A DNA stretch of 64,000 nt from Bacilli bacterium (GTDB lineage Bacteria > Bacillota_I > Bacilli_A > RF39 > UBA660): NCBI GenBank assembly GCA_017934595.1, contig JAGBJG010000009.1, forward strand, positions 126,839 through 190,838, written 5' to 3'. Numbering within the stretch: the stretch's first letter is position 1; each line of letters opens with the position of its first letter. The position numbers and the translations under genes are program-made. Below, piece by piece: positions 9,634-19,112 of this stretch. The notes under the pieces are model-generated. The model searched no databases, was not told where the DNA came from, and worked only from the letters and a program-made list of their open reading frames with translations.

Positions 9634-10632
9634 ATGGACAGTTTAACAAAAGATGTATTTAAACGTTATTATGATTATCTTAATAATAATGTCCCTAAAT
9701 CAATAGAATGTTTAGATTTCATAAATCACATTATTGTTTTTATGTTTGAAATTTATAATGATTTTAATTTGACAAGCAAAGATATTAGAAGCGAAATGTA
9801 TCTTACTAAGAAAAAAAAGAAATCTTTATGTATGGATATACTTAGAAGTATAAATATAGAGTATTCATATTTTTTTAATATTTGTTTGGAAAAAGGTTTA
9901 GTTAAAACTAGTAGAGTTGATCATTCATATACAAATAGTCATGGTATGCATATATTAAGAACCAATGTTTTTGATGAAGTATTGACTACAGTACATGAAT
10001 TTGCACATTATCTTCATTTAAAATACCGAAATCCAGATCCTAAGAATTTGGATTGGTGGCATTCTACTGAAACTATTGCTATGACATTTGAGTTTTATGC
10101 TCTTTTCTATATGGCTAAGATTGGTATATTATCTGAAGATGTAAAAAAATCATATTTATTATATATGGAGCACATGTATGTATCGGCATATAATACTATT
10201 GGCCAATCACTAGCGTTAACTGTTATAGACAAATATGGTGATTTAAGATTAAAAGATATAGAAGCATATAAAAATGATTATGGTGTAAACAATTATTATA
10301 TAAATTATATAGCTAAATCATCTTTGGATGATTTGATTTTAAAAAACAAGTATAGATATGCAAACGAATATAGATATTTATTTGGTTTGCCACTTGCTAT
10401 TTATATGGGTAATAGAATGGCTACTAGCTATTCTTATAAAGAGAAGTTTATAGAAAATCTTCCTATGATAGGAGATATTGGTAGTGATGGATTCTTTAAA
10501 AGAATGAATGCTTATCAAATATTTGAAGACGAAAATAAATTATACCAAGTTATGGGTGATGCTTATATGCATACAAAAAATATAATGGAGAATGATGAAT
10601 TTAATCCTAAAATGATAAAATTTAAAAGATAG
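9634..10632 (+). CDS. Putative zinc metallopeptidase, M3-like HExxH protein
   Basis: The 332-residue protein has HEFAH (near residue 122) in the context TVHEFAHYLH. About 25 residues later is a helix with Glu (TETIAMTFEFYALF) that could give the third zinc ligand, as in M3/oligoendopeptidase F-type gluzincins. M3 enzymes are about 600 residues, so only the catalytic half is represented. There is no signal peptide, so it should be cytosolic. Strong SD AGGAGG. It sits between queA and miaA with short gaps and is probably cotranscribed. The substrate is unknown, and assignment to M3 rests on the motif alone. Confidence 0.6.
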   Translation: MDSLTKDVFKRYYDYLNNNVPKSIECLDFINHIIVFMFEIYNDFNLTSKDIRSEMYLTKKKKKSLCMDILRSINIEYSYFFNICLEKGLVKTSRVDHSYTNSHGMHILRTNVFDEVLTTVHEFAHYLHLKYRNPDPKNLDWWHSTETIAMTFEFYALFYMAKIGILSEDVKKSYLLYMEHMYVSAYNTIGQSLALTVIDKYGDLRLKDIEAYKNDYGVNNYYINYIAKSSLDDLILKNKYRYANEYRYLFGLPLAIYMGNRMATSYSYKEKFIENLPMIGDIGSDGFFKRMNAYQIFEDENKLYQVMGDAYMHTKNIMENDEFNPKMIKFKR

Positions 10633-10642
10633 AAGGTGAGTT

Positions 10643-11527
10643 ATGGTTATAGTTATAGTAGGACCTACTGGTGTTGGTAAGACTAAATTATCAATTGAAT
10701 TAGCTAAGAAATTAAATGGTGAAATTATAAATGCTGATTCAACACAAGTATTTAAAACTTTAGATATAGGTACAGCTAAAGTAACTAAAGAAGAAATGCA
10801 AAATATACCACATCATTTATTAGATATTAAAGATATAACAGAAGATTATACAGTATATGATTATCAAATAGATTCTAGAAGATGTATTAAAGATATAGAA
10901 TCTCGTGGTAAAACTCCTATCTTAGTAGGTGGTACTGGATTATATATCAAGGCGTCTTTATATAATTATGAATTTGATAAAGAAGATAATACTAATTATG
11001 TAGATGAATCTTTATCTAATGATGAATTATATGATATCCTACTTAAAATAGATCCTAATACTACTATTCATAAGAATAATAGAAAAAGAATTATTAGAAG
11101 TATAAATCATTATTATTCATCTGGTAAATTACAAAATACTAATAGTGATAAACTTTTATATGATGCTTTATTCATAGGTTTAACAACTGATAGAAATACC
11201 TTATATGAAAGAATTAATAAAAGAGTAGATGCAATGGTAGATAATGGCCTTATAGAAGAAGCTAAAAGAATTTATGAAAGTGATATAAGAACTAAAGCTA
11301 TAACAACTCCAATATGTTATAAAGAGTTATTCCCATATTTTGAAGGTATTAAATCACTAGATGAATGTTTAGATGATATAAGAAAAGGTAGTAGAAGATA
11401 TGCCAAAAGACAATATACATGGAATAATCATCAATTTAACGTTAATTGGTTTGATGTAGATTTCAATAATTTTGATAATACAGTAAATGAAATATTAAAC
11501 TTTATAAAGAAAAGAGGTGAAGTATGA
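10643..11527 (+). CDS. miaA: tRNA dimethylallyltransferase
   Basis: MiaA adds a dimethylallyl group to A37 of tRNAs that read UNN codons. The P-loop GPTGVGKT, the INADSTQVF substrate motif, DIGTAKVT and VGGTGLYI are all present. At 294 residues the length is usual. The last bases overlap the thiI start by 4 nt (ATGA), so the two are translated together. Confidence 0.97.
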   Translation: MVIVIVGPTGVGKTKLSIELAKKLNGEIINADSTQVFKTLDIGTAKVTKEEMQNIPHHLLDIKDITEDYTVYDYQIDSRRCIKDIESRGKTPILVGGTGLYIKASLYNYEFDKEDNTNYVDESLSNDELYDILLKIDPNTTIHKNNRKRIIRSINHYYSSGKLQNTNSDKLLYDALFIGLTTDRNTLYERINKRVDAMVDNGLIEEAKRIYESDIRTKAITTPICYKELFPYFEGIKSLDECLDDIRKGSRRYAKRQYTWNNHQFNVNWFDVDFNNFDNTVNEILNFIKKRGEV

Positions 11528-12684
11528 AAGTAATATTAATTAAATATGGTGAATTAACTACTAAAGGTGAAAATAGAAATGAATTTATTAAACTTTTAAC
11601 TAAGAATATTAAAAATATCTTAAAAGGTTTAAATCCTATTATAGAAAGAAACCGTGTTAGAATGTATATCGAATGTGATGATGCAGATAAGGCTATAAAA
11701 AAACTTCAAAAAGTATTTGGTATACATGGTGTAGTACCTGCTTATAAAATTGAACCTGATGAAAAAATAATAAAAGAAAAAGCATTAGAATTATTAAAAA
11801 ATAAAGAAGGTACTTTTAAAGTAGAAACTAATAGGGCAGATAAAAATTATCCTATTCCTTCTATGGAATTTAATAATATTATGGGTGGATATATTTTAAA
11901 AAATACTAATTTAAAAGTAGATGTACATAATCCTGATACAGTACTTCATATTGAAATAAGAGTAGAAGGAACATATATCTATACGGATGTTATTAAAGGT
12001 ATGGGTGGATATCCTGTTGGTACTCAAGGAAAAGGATTGCTTATGCTATCAGGTGGAATTGATTCACCTGTAGCTGGTTACCTAGCTTTAAAAAGAGGTA
12101 TTGATATAGATTGCCTATATTTTGAAGCTCCTCCTCATACTTCTCCAGAAGCAAAAGAAAAAGTTATCAAATTAGCGTCTATTGTAAATGAATATTCTGG
12201 TAATATCAGATTACTAGTAGTACCATTTACTAAGTTACAAGAAGAAATATATAAGAATCACGCGGATACTTATATGATTACTATTATGAGAAGAATGATG
12301 TATAGAATAGCTTCAGAAGTATGCCATAAAAATCACTATAAAGCTATTATTAATGGTGAATCAATAGGTCAAGTTGCTAGTCAAACTCTAGATAGTATTA
12401 ATGTTATAGAGTGTGTAGCTGATATGCCTATAATAAGACCAGTAGCTTGTATGGATAAATTAGAAATAATTGATGTAGCTAAAAATATTGGTACATATGA
12501 AACATCTATCTTACCTTATGAAGATTGCTGCACTATATTTTTACCAAAACATCCCGTTATTAAACCTAAATTAGATAAATGTTTAGCTATAGAAAAAAGA
12601 TTTGACTTTGAATCACTTATTGAAGAAACTATCAATGGTATAGAAATAATAGATGATTTTAGTCATAATACTGATTTATTATAG
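11524..12684 (+). CDS. thiI: tRNA 4-thiouridine synthase
   Basis: ThiI adenylates U8 of tRNA and inserts sulfur; in many bacteria it also serves thiamine synthesis. The 386-residue protein has an N-terminal ferredoxin-like/THUMP region and a PP-loop domain with LSGGIDSPVAGYLA. There is no C-terminal rhodanese domain, so it is the short form typical of Firmicutes, which needs a partner cysteine desulfurase (not in this window). Confidence 0.96.
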   Translation: MKVILIKYGELTTKGENRNEFIKLLTKNIKNILKGLNPIIERNRVRMYIECDDADKAIKKLQKVFGIHGVVPAYKIEPDEKIIKEKALELLKNKEGTFKVETNRADKNYPIPSMEFNNIMGGYILKNTNLKVDVHNPDTVLHIEIRVEGTYIYTDVIKGMGGYPVGTQGKGLLMLSGGIDSPVAGYLALKRGIDIDCLYFEAPPHTSPEAKEKVIKLASIVNEYSGNIRLLVVPFTKLQEEIYKNHADTYMITIMRRMMYRIASEVCHKNHYKAIINGESIGQVASQTLDSINVIECVADMPIIRPVACMDKLEIIDVAKNIGTYETSILPYEDCCTIFLPKHPVIKPKLDKCLAIEKRFDFESLIEETINGIEIIDDFSHNTDLL

Positions 12685-12695
12685 TATTAAAAAAT

Positions 12696-12729
12696 AAAAC
12701 CTTCACATTATAATAGTGGAGGTTTTCTT
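12696..12729 (+). terminator. Terminator hairpin that contains the SD of the next gene
   Basis: AAAACCTTCAC pairs with GTGGAGGTTTT (one G-U) around a 9-nt loop holding TATAAT (12709-12714). The 3' arm contains GGAGG (12718-12722), the SD of the small gene at 12730. Transcripts from thiI would hide the SD or terminate. Confidence 0.7.
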
Positions 12730-12852
12730 ATGAAAAAAATTAAACCAATTTATAAAGATAGTATTAATAAAATAAAAAAAGAAATAGAAAGTGAATTAGG
12801 AATAAAAAGTATACAAAAAAAGAAATTCAAATTAGTGGGTGAGTACAAATAA
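12730..12852 (+). CDS. Small basic protein, 40 residues, unknown
   Basis: An ATG follows GGAGG by 7 nt and opens a 40-residue, Lys-rich reading frame (MKKIKPIYKDSINKIKK at the start). A perfect terminator follows immediately. The strong SD and flanking terminators suggest a real small gene. There is no transmembrane segment and no recognisable family. Confidence 0.55.
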   Translation: MKKIKPIYKDSINKIKKEIESELGIKSIQKKKFKLVGEYK

Positions 12853-12878
12853 AAATAGGAATTAATTCCTATTTTTTT
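12851..12878 (+). terminator. Intrinsic terminator
   Basis: AAAAATAGGAATT and AATTCCTATTTTT are perfectly complementary and run into T residues, directly after the small gene stop. Confidence 0.85.
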
Positions 12879-12942
12879 CATAAATTCACCTTCTGGTTTT
12901 CTATTATAACATATTAGATGTTAAATTCAAAGAAAAATATTG

Positions 12943-13049
12943 TATAATAAAAATGTAAAGTTTAGGGTGCATATATAAAATGCAACTCAAAGTTGGTAGT
13001 TTAGAATATATCCATAACATATAATTGAGTCATGAAAGGAGATGTTCCA
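12943..13049 (+). promoter_or_regulatory. Promoter and long structured leader of the HTH-DUF2975 gene
   Basis: TATAAT at 12943-12948 is followed by a leader of about 95 nt. TGCAT/ATGCA (12968-12984) and CAACT/AGTTG (12984-12996) can form hairpins, and ACTCAA near 12986 can instead pair with TTGAGT at 13025-13030 just before the SD (AAAGGAG, 13035). The leader may be regulatory, but no known riboswitch class is recognised. Confidence 0.4.
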
Positions 13050-13964
13050 ATGAAATTTGGAGAAAATTTAAGAAATTTAAGAAAATCAAAAAAAATAAGT
13101 CAAGAACAACTTGCAGAAAAGGTTAAGGTATCTAGACAAAGTGTAAGCAAATGGGAGACAGGAGAGGCCTATCCTGAGATGAACAATATACTGGAGCTTT
13201 GTAAGATATTTAAATGCCGTATTAATGATTTAGTTAATGATTCTATAATCGATCTAGATTCATTGGATGAAGATGTTATGGAAAGTGTAGTTAAATTAAA
13301 GAAAGCTGAACAAGCTAAAATGAAAGGTATTTCTAAAGCTATAAGCATTATAGCTAAAATTGGTAGAATAGTATCTATCGTAGGTATAGTTGCAGTCATA
13401 TTAGTTATGGTATTTACGCCATATATAGTTAAAAATATTGAGGTAGTAGATAATCAAATAGTATATAAAGGTAATGAAAAATTTTCTATTATAGAAGATT
13501 CAGTTATTAAAGTTAAATATGATGATAAAACTTTAGATGTAGAAGATGATGCAGAAACTATAATTAAAATAAAAGAAATATTTGAAAATAATTCTGATAT
13601 TAAAATTATAGGATTTACAGAGGCTGCTTTTGTATCATTAATAGTTACATTAGTATTAGTAGTATATATATTAAAACATCTAGAAGATTTATTTAATAAT
13701 ATAAATAAAGGTGATACACCATTTACTAAAGAAAATGTTAATCATATAAAGCGTATGGCATATCTTATGATTGCTGCTATAATCTTACCTTATGTAGCAG
13801 GTTCTATATTTGAACTTATCATCAAAACAGATTTAAATGTTGAATTTGAATTATTCAATTTAATAGAAATATTATTCTTATTTGGTATGGCTTATATCTT
13901 TGAATATGGTCACGCAATTCAATTAGATTCAAAAGGAAAGATGTATGGTGAAGTAGATGAATAA
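13050..13964 (+). CDS. Membrane-bound HTH (XRE) regulator with DUF2975-type domain
   Basis: Residues 1-65 are an XRE helix-turn-helix (LRKSKKISQEQLAEKVKVSR, then QSVSKWETGEAYP). A linker follows, then about four hydrophobic segments (from about residue 95, and 195-290) matching DUF2975-type membrane domains. This HTH plus membrane domain layout is common in Firmicutes; the signal is unknown. ATG 13050 has AAAGGAG at a good distance, so the in-frame ATG at 13032 was not chosen. The end overlaps the next gene by 8 bp. Confidence 0.85.
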   Translation: MKFGENLRNLRKSKKISQEQLAEKVKVSRQSVSKWETGEAYPEMNNILELCKIFKCRINDLVNDSIIDLDSLDEDVMESVVKLKKAEQAKMKGISKAISIIAKIGRIVSIVGIVAVILVMVFTPYIVKNIEVVDNQIVYKGNEKFSIIEDSVIKVKYDDKTLDVEDDAETIIKIKEIFENNSDIKIIGFTEAAFVSLIVTLVLVVYILKHLEDLFNNINKGDTPFTKENVNHIKRMAYLMIAAIILPYVAGSIFELIIKTDLNVEFELFNLIEILFLFGMAYIFEYGHAIQLDSKGKMYGEVDE

Positions 13965-14217
13965 GACTATGTTTATAGAAGAAATATCTAAAAGATGTGA
14001 TATAAGTATTTATGATGCAACTTTAGTTAATAGTATTTTAGAAGATAATTTTTTCTTAAGTAAAAGTAGTAAAGATAACATTGTAAATAGTATTATAGGT
14101 GCTTTAAATATTGATATAGATAAAGCTACATCTATATATGATACATGCGTATCTATAGCACGTGAAGCTGTTAAAAACAAATTAAAACATCCATTCAGAA
14201 ATTTGGATAAAAAGTAG
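13957..14217 (+). CDS. Small conserved-looking protein, 86 residues, unknown
   Basis: This helical, acidic-to-basic 86-residue protein is translated from an ATG inside the end of the HTH-DUF2975 gene, so the two are coupled. No transmembrane segment or known domain is visible. The stop codon sits inside the terminator stem. It probably works with the upstream membrane regulator. Confidence 0.6.
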   Translation: MNKTMFIEEISKRCDISIYDATLVNSILEDNFFLSKSSKDNIVNSIIGALNIDIDKATSIYDTCVSIAREAVKNKLKHPFRNLDKK

Positions 14218-14235
14218 ATATTAGTCTACTTTTTT
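14209..14235 (+). terminator. Intrinsic terminator
   Basis: AAAAAGTAGA and TCTACTTTTTT form a 10-bp stem with a 6-nt loop and a U-tract. Confidence 0.85.
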
Positions 14236-14243
14236 GATATAAT
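14235..14243 (+). promoter_or_regulatory. Extended -10 promoter
   Basis: TGATATAAT starts at the last T of the terminator. SD AAGGAG and ATG 14265 follow about 20 nt later. Confidence 0.65.
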
Positions 14244-14264
14244 TTAATTATAAGGAGAGTGTAT

Positions 14265-15881
14265 ATGAAAAAGAAAGTTAGAAATTCAAAATTACATATT
14301 GGTGGATTTATATTAGAACTATTAATTTTAGGTATAGCTTATTATATGTTCTTACCAGCTATTAATCCTAATGTATTCTCATTTTGGGTATTCGTAATAT
14401 TCGCGATTATGGTAACATGGGTAATATCTAGTTTTAATACAGTGTTTGATACTAATTATAGTGTATTAAATAGACTAAGAGATTTACCTAAAGCTACATT
14501 AGTATCTATGAGTAGTGTAGTAATTATTATGGTAGGTATAGTATTAGTAAATATTATAGTAGGACCTATTTTTAATGCCAAAAGTTATTCAGAAAGAATT
14601 ATAGTAGAAGATGGAGTATTTGCTGATGATATTAAAGAAGTAGATTTTTCTAAAGTACCTTTACTAGATAAAGATTCTTCCGAAAAAGTAGGGGATAGAA
14701 TTATGGGACAATATTCAGAATATGTATCTCAATTCTATGTATCAGATGAATATACTCAAATAAACTATAATGATGAAATTGTTAGAGTTACACCTTTAGA
14801 ATATGATGGATTTATTAAATGGTTAACTAATAAGAAAAATGGTATAGGTGCTTACATAACTGTTAACTCAGTTAATGGTGAAGTTAAATTAGTTAAATTA
14901 GATGAGGGAATGAAATATCTAAATAGTGCATATTTCAATCATAACTTAAAAAGAAAATTAAGATTTACATATCCATTTACTAACTTTGGTGAAGCTAAAT
15001 TTGAAATAGATAATGATGGAAATCCATATTATGTTATTCCTACTTTATCTTATACAGGTGTAGGAAGAAAAACAAAAGTAACAGGTGCGATTATATTTAA
15101 CCCAATTAATGGTGAATCTAAAAAATATAAATTAGAAGATGTACCTACTTGGGTAGATAATGTTTACAGAGCTGATTTAGTTATCGATCAAGTTAATGAT
15201 TGGGGTACTTATAAAAAAGGATTCTTAAACTCAATTTTTGGTCAAAAAGAAGTAGTTAATACTACTGAAGGATATAATTATTTAGCTTTAGGTGATGATA
15301 TATATCTATATACTGGTATTACTTCAGTATTAGCTGATGAATCTAACTTAGGATTTATCTTAACTAATTTAAGAACTGGTAAAACTAAATTCTATAATGT
15401 ACCAGGTGCAGAAGAATATTCAGCTATGGATTCAGCTAAAGGTCAAGTACAACAAATGAATTATACATCTACATTCCCACTATTAATTAACTTAGGTGGT
15501 AAACCAACATATTTAGTATCTTTAAAAGATAATGCTGGATTAGTTAAAATGTATGGCTTTGTTGATGTAAGTGATTATCAAAAAGTAGTTGTTACTGATG
15601 CTTCATTAGGTATTAATAAAGCTGCTTCAAATTATTTAAGTAGTAATCCAAAAGGAATATCAAGTGATATCCTTAAATCAAAAGATATAACTGTATCTAA
15701 GATTACAAATGCTGTTAAAGATGGTAATACATATTACTATATTGTTGATACAGAAGGAAATAAATATGTAGCTAATATAACTGTATCTGATATATTACCA
15801 TTTGTATCAAGTGGAACTAAATTAAATGTTAGATATGCAAGTGAAGCTAATATAACTGAAATAGTAAAAATAGTAGATTAA
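14265..15881 (+). CDS. Membrane protein with large extracytoplasmic domain, unknown
   Basis: The 538-residue protein has three hydrophobic helices in its first 110 residues (IGGFILELLILGIAYYMF, FWVFVIFAIMVTWVISS, MSSVVIIMVGIVLVNIIV), then about 420 residues of soluble beta-rich sequence that should face outside. The repeated style of short beta strands (for example TNLRTGKTKFYNV) suggests a propeller- or barrel-like fold, but no family is recognised. A GTG at 14259 is in frame, yet AAGGAG spacing supports ATG 14265. It is monocistronic, with its own promoter and terminator. Confidence 0.75.
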   Translation: MKKKVRNSKLHIGGFILELLILGIAYYMFLPAINPNVFSFWVFVIFAIMVTWVISSFNTVFDTNYSVLNRLRDLPKATLVSMSSVVIIMVGIVLVNIIVGPIFNAKSYSERIIVEDGVFADDIKEVDFSKVPLLDKDSSEKVGDRIMGQYSEYVSQFYVSDEYTQINYNDEIVRVTPLEYDGFIKWLTNKKNGIGAYITVNSVNGEVKLVKLDEGMKYLNSAYFNHNLKRKLRFTYPFTNFGEAKFEIDNDGNPYYVIPTLSYTGVGRKTKVTGAIIFNPINGESKKYKLEDVPTWVDNVYRADLVIDQVNDWGTYKKGFLNSIFGQKEVVNTTEGYNYLALGDDIYLYTGITSVLADESNLGFILTNLRTGKTKFYNVPGAEEYSAMDSAKGQVQQMNYTSTFPLLINLGGKPTYLVSLKDNAGLVKMYGFVDVSDYQKVVVTDASLGINKAASNYLSSNPKGISSDILKSKDITVSKITNAVKDGNTYYYIVDTEGNKYVANITVSDILPFVSSGTKLNVRYASEANITEIVKIVD

Positions 15882-15901
15882 TAAATGAATCTACTTTTTT
15901 T
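15873..15901 (+). terminator. Intrinsic terminator
   Basis: GTAGATT and AATCTAC form a 7-bp stem followed by seven T residues. Confidence 0.75.
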
Positions 15902-15942
15902 GACCAGTCCATATTTATTATGATCAATTAAAATGATATAAT
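15901..15942 (+). promoter_or_regulatory. TGACCAG motif and extended -10 promoter of the WYL gene
   Basis: TGACCAG (15901-15907) is followed by a CATATTT stretch and, 27 bp on, by TGATATAAT (15934-15942). The TGACCAG motif recurs upstream of two nearby units (17940, 20709). Confidence 0.5.
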
Positions 15943-15959
15943 TTAATTAGGTGAATAAT

Positions 15960-16946
15960 ATGGATAAAAATTTTCATGAAAAAAACGGTAATGCACTTTA
16001 TATAATTAATATATTAAAAAAATATTCAGATGAAGAACATAAATTATCAATTCAAGATATTATTAATTATATAGAAGATATATATAAAGTTAAGAATGAT
16101 AGAAGAACTATCGAAAGAAATATTGAACTTTTGAAAGATAAATTAGAATACGATATCGATATATCTAAAGTAAGAAATAAAAATTTTTATTATTTAATAA
16201 AAAATCCAGATATCGATTTTGAACCCGGTGAGATAAGGGCTATTATTGATACATTTAGTTATGCTACTTTTGTACCTACATCTATATCAGATGAAATTAT
16301 TAGTAAATGTAAGAATATGCAAAGTATTTATGAAAATGAAAAACTAAAAGATTATAAAATATATTCTAATAATATTAAAACTAACAATATGGAAATTATT
16401 AAGAATATAGAAGATATTAATAATGCTATATATGATAATAAAGCAATATCATTTGATTATTATAAATATGAACTTAATCCAACTTTATCTAATGTTATGG
16501 TAGGTACATATGAAGTTTCACCATATGCCGTTATTTATTCGATACAAGAATTATATTTAATAGGCTTAAAAAAAGGGGAAAATGAATTAAAAAAATTTAG
16601 AATAGATAGAATGAAAAACATCAATATTTTAAGCACGCCATCTAAAAAAATAGATAGTAAAAAAATAGATGGAATTATAAAATCATCTATATCTATGTAC
16701 GGAAGTAAAGGCAATGATATAGAAGTAGTATGTGATAATAAATTACTTGATAATGTCATCGAAGTATTTGGTAGAAATATTGATATAAGAAAATATGATA
16801 ACAATCATTTTAAATTAAAAATGAATAAAGATATTGATGGATTTAAATATTATGTTTTAAGAAATATAGAATATATAGATATAGTTAAACCAAAAGAATT
16901 AAAAGATAATATAAATAAAATATTAAATGATTATTTAAGGAGGTAA
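15960..16946 (+). CDS. WYL-domain transcriptional regulator
   Basis: The 328-residue protein has an N-terminal winged helix (LSIQDIINYIEDIY, then DRRTIERNIELL) and a central WYL-type module (VSPYAVIYSIQELYLIGL, FRIDRM). Such proteins sense small ligands or nucleic acid and often control stress or defence genes. AGGTGA 5 nt before ATG 15960 fixes the start. The next gene starts 2 bp after its stop, so they form an operon. Confidence 0.8.
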   Translation: MDKNFHEKNGNALYIINILKKYSDEEHKLSIQDIINYIEDIYKVKNDRRTIERNIELLKDKLEYDIDISKVRNKNFYYLIKNPDIDFEPGEIRAIIDTFSYATFVPTSISDEIISKCKNMQSIYENEKLKDYKIYSNNIKTNNMEIIKNIEDINNAIYDNKAISFDYYKYELNPTLSNVMVGTYEVSPYAVIYSIQELYLIGLKKGENELKKFRIDRMKNINILSTPSKKIDSKKIDGIIKSSISMYGSKGNDIEVVCDNKLLDNVIEVFGRNIDIRKYDNNHFKLKMNKDIDGFKYYVLRNIEYIDIVKPKELKDNINKILNDYLRR

Positions 16947-16948
16947 GC

Positions 16949-17911
16949 ATGACCTTAGAAGAATTTAATGCTAAAAGGCGTAAGGAAAGAAAGATAGAGG
17001 ATTTTATTAGTTTAAAAAAAGAAGAACAGTTATATTATGATTTTACAAATGACACTAATTCTAGTAAATATAAAGAAAACCTTGATATTATAAATAAATA
17101 TTTTATTTATAGAGCTAGACATACAAAAATAGATAATATTGCTCTATTTGAGAAGAATCATCCTAAGGCATATAATTATATTAGTAATATTCAAGAGAAG
17201 AGGGAATATGATGGAATATATGACCCGGATTCAAATTCACCTTTTCTTCAAGAAATCTATAATAAATTATGGTACAATTATCAACTTGATAAAAAAGACT
17301 ATATGAAGTATTCCAACGATGGTTTTATAAGTGGTGATACTATGACGTCTTTTGCTACTAGTTTAAACATTTCTTTAGGAGGGTATTATACTTCTGCTAG
17401 ATGCTTTGATGAATATGATGGTGGAAAAGGTCAAAAGATTATTAATGCAATTTTAAGTAATCATAATTTATATGAGTTTATGAAGTTATATCATACAATA
17501 GGAAATTTTATTCCTGTTCCATATGGACCTGAACCATACTATGGTTTTAATGTTAATAGGTCAAATTTTGGTAAACATGATTATTTTCATTTAGCACTTT
17601 TAAAAATTAAAGAATATTATAAGAATAGAAATGATGAAATTTTAAAAGAATTATTAAATGATGTGGATGGTAAAAAAACTGCCCTAATTTCTAATACAAA
17701 AGCATGGTTAAATGAGTTTGGAGACTATAAAACTTTTGTTATTGATAACTATTTGCAAGATTATGATAAATATTTAAATAAATTAAATAAATTGATTCCA
17801 TGGGATGAGGGTAAAAGAAAATATAAAAATAATAATAAGTTTTTAAAACTCCAATGTAAAATTATTAAAAGGCGTAGTAAAAGGATGTTAAAAAAGTTAA
17901 GCAAAGATTAA
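16949..17911 (+). CDS. Hypothetical protein coupled to the WYL regulator
   Basis: This 320-residue soluble protein is rich in Tyr, Asn and Lys. Conserved-looking blocks include YHTIGNFIPVP and NVNRSNFGKHDYFHLALL, with clustered His, Asp and Arg that could form an active site. It may belong to an uncharacterised family (a DUF6994-type assignment is possible but not certain). It starts 2 bp after the WYL gene with SD GGAGG, so it is its likely partner or target. Confidence 0.65.
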   Translation: MTLEEFNAKRRKERKIEDFISLKKEEQLYYDFTNDTNSSKYKENLDIINKYFIYRARHTKIDNIALFEKNHPKAYNYISNIQEKREYDGIYDPDSNSPFLQEIYNKLWYNYQLDKKDYMKYSNDGFISGDTMTSFATSLNISLGGYYTSARCFDEYDGGKGQKIINAILSNHNLYEFMKLYHTIGNFIPVPYGPEPYYGFNVNRSNFGKHDYFHLALLKIKEYYKNRNDEILKELLNDVDGKKTALISNTKAWLNEFGDYKTFVIDNYLQDYDKYLNKLNKLIPWDEGKRKYKNNNKFLKLQCKIIKRRSKRMLKKLSKD

Positions 17912-17940
17912 AAGAACTTAAATAGTTCTTTTCTTTTTTT
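17910..17940 (+). terminator. Intrinsic terminator
   Basis: AAAAGAACT and AGTTCTTTT form a 9-bp stem with a 5-nt loop, then a pyrimidine-T tract. Confidence 0.8.
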
Positions 17941-17980
17941 GACCAGTTATATTTTTTATAAATAAATAAGATTATATAAT
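17940..17980 (+). promoter_or_regulatory. TGACCAG motif and promoter of the WG-repeat operon
   Basis: TGACCAG (17940-17946) is followed by TATATTTT and a -10-like TATAAT at 17975-17980. It repeats the arrangement at 15901. Confidence 0.45.
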
Positions 17981-17999
17981 GATAATGAAAGGAGTAATT

Positions 18000-19112
18000 A
18001 TGTTAAATAAAATAGATGAAATAATTAATACGAATAATTTAGATAATGAGAAGATAAATGAAATATTAAAAAGTAAATATTTAAAAAGTATTAAACCAGA
18101 GTATTTAAAAAAGCTATATAAAGAAATTGGTATAAAAGTATGCCATAAATTCATATATGGTAAATTGAGTCTTGAAATAGACATGCACTCTATATGCTAC
18201 GATGATGAAAAAACAATGTTTGTTAAATATGATAGATATAAAAGTCTATTAATAAGTAAAATGGAAGATAGTGATAATTATGAATATGAATCGAATATAG
18301 AGAGTGATATAGAACTAATTACTTATGTAGATGAAATAAGTTTGAAAAGGGAAAATAAGCACATCAAAACTATTATAGTAAAAAAAGATGGTAAGGAATA
18401 CAGACTAAGTCCTAGTGATCATTTAAATGAAGGCAGATATCAATTATTAGGAATGATAGATGATAAGTATATAGTTAATGATACAAAAAAAGATAAATCT
18501 CTTATCGAATATTGTGCTCATACAGCTATAGATGAAGTATATGGTCTAGAAGGTAATTGGGGCTTAATAGATATTAAAGGTAATTGGATTATTAAACCGA
18601 AATATGTTTATCCATTTTTGGAATACGGTGATAACTTACAAGTAATGATGCCCCATGAATATAAAAAAATAAATGGTAAAACAAAGGTTATAACTTTAAA
18701 ACATGGGCTTATAGATAAATTAGGGAAAGTAATTATACCTATTAAATACATATATATGGAGTGTATGGATAATTCAGGAACATACTTTAGAATGCTAGAT
18801 CCAATAACTTGTAAAGCAGGGGTGATAGATAAATTTAATAATATTGTAGTACCTTTTAATTATGAATATATCTATGATCCTGATTTGGAATTGTGTGAAT
18901 ATAATGGACATGGTTCTATATATCCGGATTATATAGAACAAGTAAAAGTAGTTAATAATGATTTAGTTGGTATATATGATTTAAAGTTAAATAAAGAAAT
19001 TATAAAACCTAAATATAAATATATGAAAATAGTAGGTTACAATAAATTTTTAATAGGGGAAGATTATGAAAATTGTAATACATTAATTAATGAATTAGAA
19101 AAGATGGTATAA
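18000..19112 (+). CDS. WG-repeat (KG-repeat) protein
   Basis: The 370-residue protein has a C-terminal half of WG-type beta repeats (WGLIDIKGNWIIKPKY, HGLIDKLGKVIIPIKYIY, AGVIDKFNNIVVPFNYEY, VGIYDLKLNKEIIKPKY). The N-terminal 150 residues are unrelated and helical. There is no signal peptide. WG repeats are usually protein-interaction modules. AAAGGAG 5 nt before ATG 18000 overrides the in-frame ATG at 17979. It starts a group of three tightly packed genes that includes a SepF-like protein. Confidence 0.75.
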   Translation: MLNKIDEIINTNNLDNEKINEILKSKYLKSIKPEYLKKLYKEIGIKVCHKFIYGKLSLEIDMHSICYDDEKTMFVKYDRYKSLLISKMEDSDNYEYESNIESDIELITYVDEISLKRENKHIKTIIVKKDGKEYRLSPSDHLNEGRYQLLGMIDDKYIVNDTKKDKSLIEYCAHTAIDEVYGLEGNWGLIDIKGNWIIKPKYVYPFLEYGDNLQVMMPHEYKKINGKTKVITLKHGLIDKLGKVIIPIKYIYMECMDNSGTYFRMLDPITCKAGVIDKFNNIVVPFNYEYIYDPDLELCEYNGHGSIYPDYIEQVKVVNNDLVGIYDLKLNKEIIKPKYKYMKIVGYNKFLIGEDYENCNTLINELEKMV

